From an uncultured bacterium (GTDB taxonomy: Bacteria; Desulfobacterota; Desulfobulbia; Desulfobulbales; Desulfobulbaceae), in the NCBI GenBank assembly GCA_903842475.1, contig CAIMMA010000168.1:1-7911 (forward strand): DNA of 7,911 nt, read 5' to 3'. This document shows positions 5,914 to 7,911 of the stretch, piece after piece (positions within the stretch are counted from its first letter, which is position 1; each line of letters begins with the position of its first letter). The translations under genes and the position numbers were made by a program. Under the pieces are notes generated by a model. The model did no database searches. It saw only the letters and a program-made list of their open reading frames with translations, and was not told the DNA's origin.

Positions 5914-6591
5914 ATGAAACGCATGCTTGCTCTACTGATGATGGCCCTTTGGATGTGCGGCATGGCGCACGCCGAGATGCCAAAAGGTGAGTACCTGGCA
6001 GGGAAGAACAGTGCCACGGCAGTGATTTTAGCCCACGGCAGAGGCCAAGGGCCGGATTCTCAGGTCGTCAGCCCGCTCCGCAAGAGCATCAACAAGGAAC
6101 TCGGATTCCACACGCTCTCTCTTCAAATGCCGGTGTTGTCCAGTACCAAGTATCTGGACTACGCTCCTACCTTCTCTGATGCATTCAAAACGATCCAGGC
6201 GGCAATCGTCTACTTGACTACCGAAAAGGGTGTAAAGCGGATTTATCTTATGGGGTATAGTATGGGGGCGCGGATGACCACGGCCTTCATTGCGGAAAGG
6301 CCCACGCCGGTGATTGTTGGCTACATAGGTGTCGGGCTCTTGGAAGGCGGCGGCAAGCCGTTAGATGCGAATCAGAACCTGTCGAGTATTCGTCTTCCGG
6401 TACTCGACGTTTACGCAGACAATACGCCCCTTGATCGGAAGAGTGCTGAGAACCGGCGCTCGTTGGTTTCGGGGGCCTTCAGACAGGTCAAAATTTCCGG
6501 CGCTGACCACAGTTTTCAGGGATACGACGACCAGCTCATTGGGGCGGTGATTGGGTGGCTGAAGGAACGAGAGGGAAATATTCCGCGTTAA
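5914..6591 (+). CDS. Secreted alpha/beta hydrolase (DUF3530-like)
   Basis: 225 residues. The N-terminus MKRMLALLMMALWMCGMAHA is a Sec signal peptide with cleavage expected after AHA (residue 20). The mature part has the alpha/beta hydrolase order: VILAHGRGQ (37-45, the strand and oxyanion loop), GYSMGAR with nucleophile S116, an acidic position at D169 (DVYADN), and H199 in GADHSF, so a Ser-Asp-His triad is plausible. The block FHTLSLQMPVL recalls the DUF3530 family; dienelactone-hydrolase-like proteins are an alternative. Substrate unknown; an ester or amide is expected. The gene starts 34 bases after the PLP gene stop, on the same strand with its own strong ribosome binding site, so the two are probably co-transcribed and both products should be periplasmic. 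Confidence 0.85.
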   Translation: MKRMLALLMMALWMCGMAHAEMPKGEYLAGKNSATAVILAHGRGQGPDSQVVSPLRKSINKELGFHTLSLQMPVLSSTKYLDYAPTFSDAFKTIQAAIVYLTTEKGVKRIYLMGYSMGARMTTAFIAERPTPVIVGYIGVGLLEGGGKPLDANQNLSSIRLPVLDVYADNTPLDRKSAENRRSLVSGAFRQVKISGADHSFQGYDDQLIGAVIGWLKEREGNIPR

Positions 6592-6710
6592 CCCGTCGTT
6601 CCACCGGATCGTTTACGCTCCCAGTGAACTCGCCCATGGGCGTCAAAACAGGGAGACCATCATGCAAAGTGACCGCCTCGTTCACTTCGTACTCACGGTA
6701 CTGCTGTTCT
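6592..6710. other. Spacer with a 12-bp palindrome
   Basis: No supported gene. CGCCCATGGGCG (6631-6642) is a perfect 12-bp palindrome downstream of the hydrolase, without a T-tract, so it is not a typical terminator. A - strand frame stays open through here but has no known domain and runs into the repeat. Confidence 0.4.
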
Positions 6711-6737
6711 TTCTGTGTATTCAGTGTGTTCCGTGGT
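6711..6737. repeat. Three tandem 9-base units (TTCxGTGTx type)
   Basis: TTCTGTGTA, TTCAGTGTG and TTCCGTGGT follow one another exactly. The reverse complement is the same ACCACGGAACACAC motif seen at 4039-4056 and, inverted, at 4081-4098. Read on the - strand it would encode a Thr-Glu-rich repeat, but no gene uses it here. Confidence 0.6.
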
Positions 6738-6969
6738 TGAAAAGTATCTGTCGCTGGTTCCATGGTTATCCACCACTGCCGACAGCCCTGCGCCCTTTTT
6801 CGGTCAGCCGGTACTTCTGCAGGCGGCCGCTGGGTTTTTCCGGGATGGTCATTTCGATATACCCTTCCGCCATGGCATGGGTCAGGTATTCTTTGCTGAA
6901 GAGCATTCGGTCTTTGAGGCCAAGTTGTGCCATAATTTCTCCCCGGGTCATTTCCCCCACGAGGATTTC
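6720..6969. repeat. Diverged direct repeat, copy B (Fic-type tail plus 3' flank)
   Basis: Partner of 4081-4341 in the same orientation. The similarity covers the tail coding sequence and continues past the stop codon into the GTATCTG-TCGCTGGTT flank and the ACCACGG motif, so it is a genomic repeat and not only protein homology. Confidence 0.75.
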
Positions 6970-6993
6970 AAGAAATCGCTCGACTTGCGGGGT
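6766..6993 (-). pseudogene. C-terminal tail of a Fic/AlbA-type protein, copy B
   Basis: The frame reads TPQVERFLEILVGEMTRGE, then IMAQLGLKDRM, YIEMTIP, KPSGRLQKYRLTEKGRR, and ends at a natural TAA (6768-6766). The sequence from TPQV onward is typical for the linker and winged-helix tail of Fic-family and AlbA_2-type proteins. Everything upstream of about 6993 in this frame is instead integrase sequence in another frame, so the gene was cut by a deletion or recombination. It differs from copy A at roughly a quarter of residues and lacks one codon of it. No own start codon or ribosome binding site is evident. Confidence 0.75.
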
Positions 6994-7253
6994 ATCCGCT
7001 CCACCTGGGCAAGAGTATAGCTCCGGGTGGCGAGGGTGCTCTCTTTGCAGCTGCAGACAATCAACAACTTCTGACCAAGATGGATCTGGATCGCCTGGCG
7101 ATCCAGATCAAGGGTCTTCTGACCGACCACCTGGGAGCGCTCGGCAAGATATTGCCGGGCTTCCTCCTCGCTGGCGCTACGCAGATTTCCCGATCGATGT
7201 TGGCGGAGATAGTCGGCAAAACCCTTGAGGGCCTGCTCATAGCCCCTGGCCGT
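6993..7253 (-). pseudogene. N-terminal core-binding fragment of a second tyrosine integrase
   Basis: About 87 residues beginning TARGYEQALKGFADYLRQHR, continuing EEEARQYLAERSQVVGQKTL and DLDRQAIQIHLGQKL, and ending ATRSYTLAQVERI. This matches the SAM-like core-binding domain at the start of a group of site-specific integrases found in integrative elements, as I know it. The catalytic domain with the Arg-His-Arg-Tyr residues is absent. At its left end it runs directly into the Fic-type tail, and at its right end into the arm-binding domain of a different integrase in another frame. An open frame continues upstream to an ATG at 7319, but the residues before TARGY are a shifted reading of that other integrase. 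Confidence 0.72.
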
Positions 7254-7398
7254 ACCGATAGGCCATAAGCCAATACTTCGATCCATTCGGCCTGACCTCA
7301 AAAAAGAGACCGCCATCATCAGATAATCGCCGAGGTTTGTCGTCCGGCTTCGCGTTCCGCAAAGCCAAGTCTGTCAACTTGTTGGTAGCGCCACCCAT
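7237..7398 (-). pseudogene. P4-type integrase, N-terminal arm-binding domain only
   Basis: ATG at 7398 with GAGGG 7 bases upstream starts a 53-residue frame: KLTDLALRNAKPDDKP, then RRLSDDGGLFFEVRPNGSKY and WLMAYRYG, then a TGA at 7237. This is the DUF4102-type arm DNA-binding domain that opens P4-family integrases (intact proteins are about 400 residues). Homology is lost at about 7252, where the second integrase begins in another frame. The gene starts 237 bases from the 3' end of ssrA and reads away from it, the usual layout for an element integrated in tmRNA. The catalytic domain is gone, so it cannot recombine. Confidence 0.8.
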
Positions 7399-7513
7399 GT
7401 TGGTACCCTCAAAATAAAATAAATCAACTCAATCCTTCAACACTTTGAAATGCTCGCGTTTTTTCCGTTCGTTGGTATCGATTTGGTACCGACGAAAGCC
7501 TGATGGTACCAAC
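7381..7513. repeat. Cluster of GTTGGTA heptamers (candidate integrase arm sites)
   Basis: TTGGTA occurs at 7382-7387, 7400-7405, 7472-7477 and 7483-7488, and inverted at 7507-7512; four of the five are preceded by G. Two form a tandem pair (TTGGTATCGA then TTGGTACCGA, 7472-7492), and three carry the palindrome GGTACC. They lie between ssrA and the integrase start and just inside its first codons. The rest of 7399-7565 holds no gene; a TATAAT at 7519-7524 has no good -35 partner. Confidence 0.55.
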
Positions 7514-7565
7514 AGCCCTATAATAATTGGATTCGAGTAGATCTACCTGGACGGGTTCGGACAAC

Positions 7566-7603
7566 AAAAAAACCCGCAATCCTTAAGGAAAGCGGGCTTT
7601 TTT
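7566..7603 (-). terminator. Terminator of ssrA, bidirectional in form
   Basis: GCGGG/CCCGC (7592-7596 and 7573-7577) enclose the palindrome TCCTTAAGGA (7580-7589) with AA mismatches between. Read on the - strand it is followed by seven T (7572-7566). On the + strand six T follow (7598-7603), so it could stop transcription from both sides. It begins about 32 bases beyond the 3' end of ssrA. Confidence 0.88.
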
Positions 7604-7634
7604 GGACTTCTTTGAATGTTGCTGAACTGTGAAA

Positions 7635-7911
7635 TGGTGGAGGCGCCGGGAGTTGAACCCGGGTCCGAAAACTCTCCCCTTATGTATCTACATGCTTAGT
7701 CCCAGGATTGGTTCTCGCATCCGTTTCTCACCCGGGACCGGGATATTCGGATGCCAGCCTGAAGAGTCTTATCATCCACGCTCCAGGCACGCGCGGATAA
7801 CCAGCCTGTTGAGTCGACGCCCCGAATCCGGCCTTACAGGCGAAGGCCGGTGGAACGGCACAGCAGCTTACGCTGCCAGTGCGTAGTTATAATCGTCTGC
7901 GATTATATTTA
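7635..7911 (-). ncRNA. ssrA: tmRNA, 3' part
   Basis: The 3' end reads GGCGCCTCCACCA, with encoded CCA at 7637-7635. The T arm is CCGGG (7662-7658), loop TTCAACT, CCCGG (7650-7646). Further upstream is the typical AAGCATGTAGA segment, followed towards the 5' end by pseudoknot-forming GC-rich sequence. The tag frame is at 7900-7868. tmRNA releases ribosomes stalled on broken messages and marks the peptide for proteolysis together with SmpB. About 277 nt are present of a usual 350-400, so the 5' end with the other half of the acceptor stem lies beyond the window. The layout is one-piece tmRNA. Confidence 0.95.
7868..7900 (-). other. tmRNA proteolysis tag reading frame
   Basis: The frame reads GCA GAC GAT TAT AAC TAC GCA CTG GCA GCG TAA, giving tag ADDYNYALAA. 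The resume codon is taken as GCA (7900-7898). The final ALAA is the ClpXP-type degron end. Confidence 0.9.

Noticed and set aside
6536..6763. A - strand frame of 75 residues between the hydrolase and the second tail.
   Set aside because: It overlaps the end of the hydrolase antisense and the tandem repeat. The middle (VNEAVTLHDGLPVLTPMGEF) looks protein-like but matches nothing I know.
6662..7228. A + strand frame starting with a hydrophobic, signal-like MQSDRLVHFVLTVLLFF.
   Set aside because: After about 25 residues it runs antisense through the 9-base repeat, the Fic-type tail and the integrase piece, which have clear homology on the other strand.
1..7911. A CRISPR array or complete insertion sequence.
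   Set aside because: No regularly spaced repeats of 24-40 bases and no transposase reading frame were seen.

Overview
The window looks like chromosome from a Desulfobacterota-type anaerobe (a relative of the sulfate reducers). This rests on three things: a TRAP-type organic acid permease, a cysteine-rich multi-cluster Fe-S protein of a kind I associate with that group, and a tmRNA whose tag reads ADDYNYALAA. No 16S or other phylogenetic marker is present, so the placement is an inference.

Left part, 1-2982, + strand. The end of a TRAP transporter large permease is closed by a hairpin terminator. A 432-residue winged-helix/Fe-S protein follows. After a 409-base gap, whose last 60 bases hold overlapping hairpins, comes an ankyrin-repeat lipoprotein with six repeats at an exact 33-residue pitch. 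These genes look intact and native.

Right part, 3265-7635, is a decayed integrative element or defence island abutting the 3' end of ssrA (tmRNA), a classic integration target. On the - strand, reading away from ssrA, it holds: an intact start (with ribosome binding site) of a P4-type integrase, cut after its arm-binding domain; the N-terminal core-binding (SAM-like) piece of a second integrase in another frame; and a C-terminal tail of a Fic/AlbA-type protein. Further left lie a second, diverged copy of the same tail, an internal fragment of a type I restriction methyltransferase (HsdM), and an apparently intact small HEPN-type protein with an RNEIVH motif. A cluster of GTTGGTA heptamers between ssrA and the integrase start is a good candidate for the integrase arm sites.

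Between the two Fic-type tails, on the + strand, sit two intact genes with strong ribosome binding sites and a 34-base gap. One is a fold-type II PLP enzyme of the cysteine synthase/cysteine desulfhydrase group with a twin-arginine (Tat) signal. The other is an alpha/beta hydrolase with a Sec signal peptide. They look like a two-gene operon whose products both act outside the cytoplasm. An exported PLP-dependent cysteine/serine enzyme is unusual and is the most interesting candidate system here.

The window ends inside ssrA, whose 3' end, T arm, tag reading frame and downstream terminator are all visible; its 5' end lies beyond the window.
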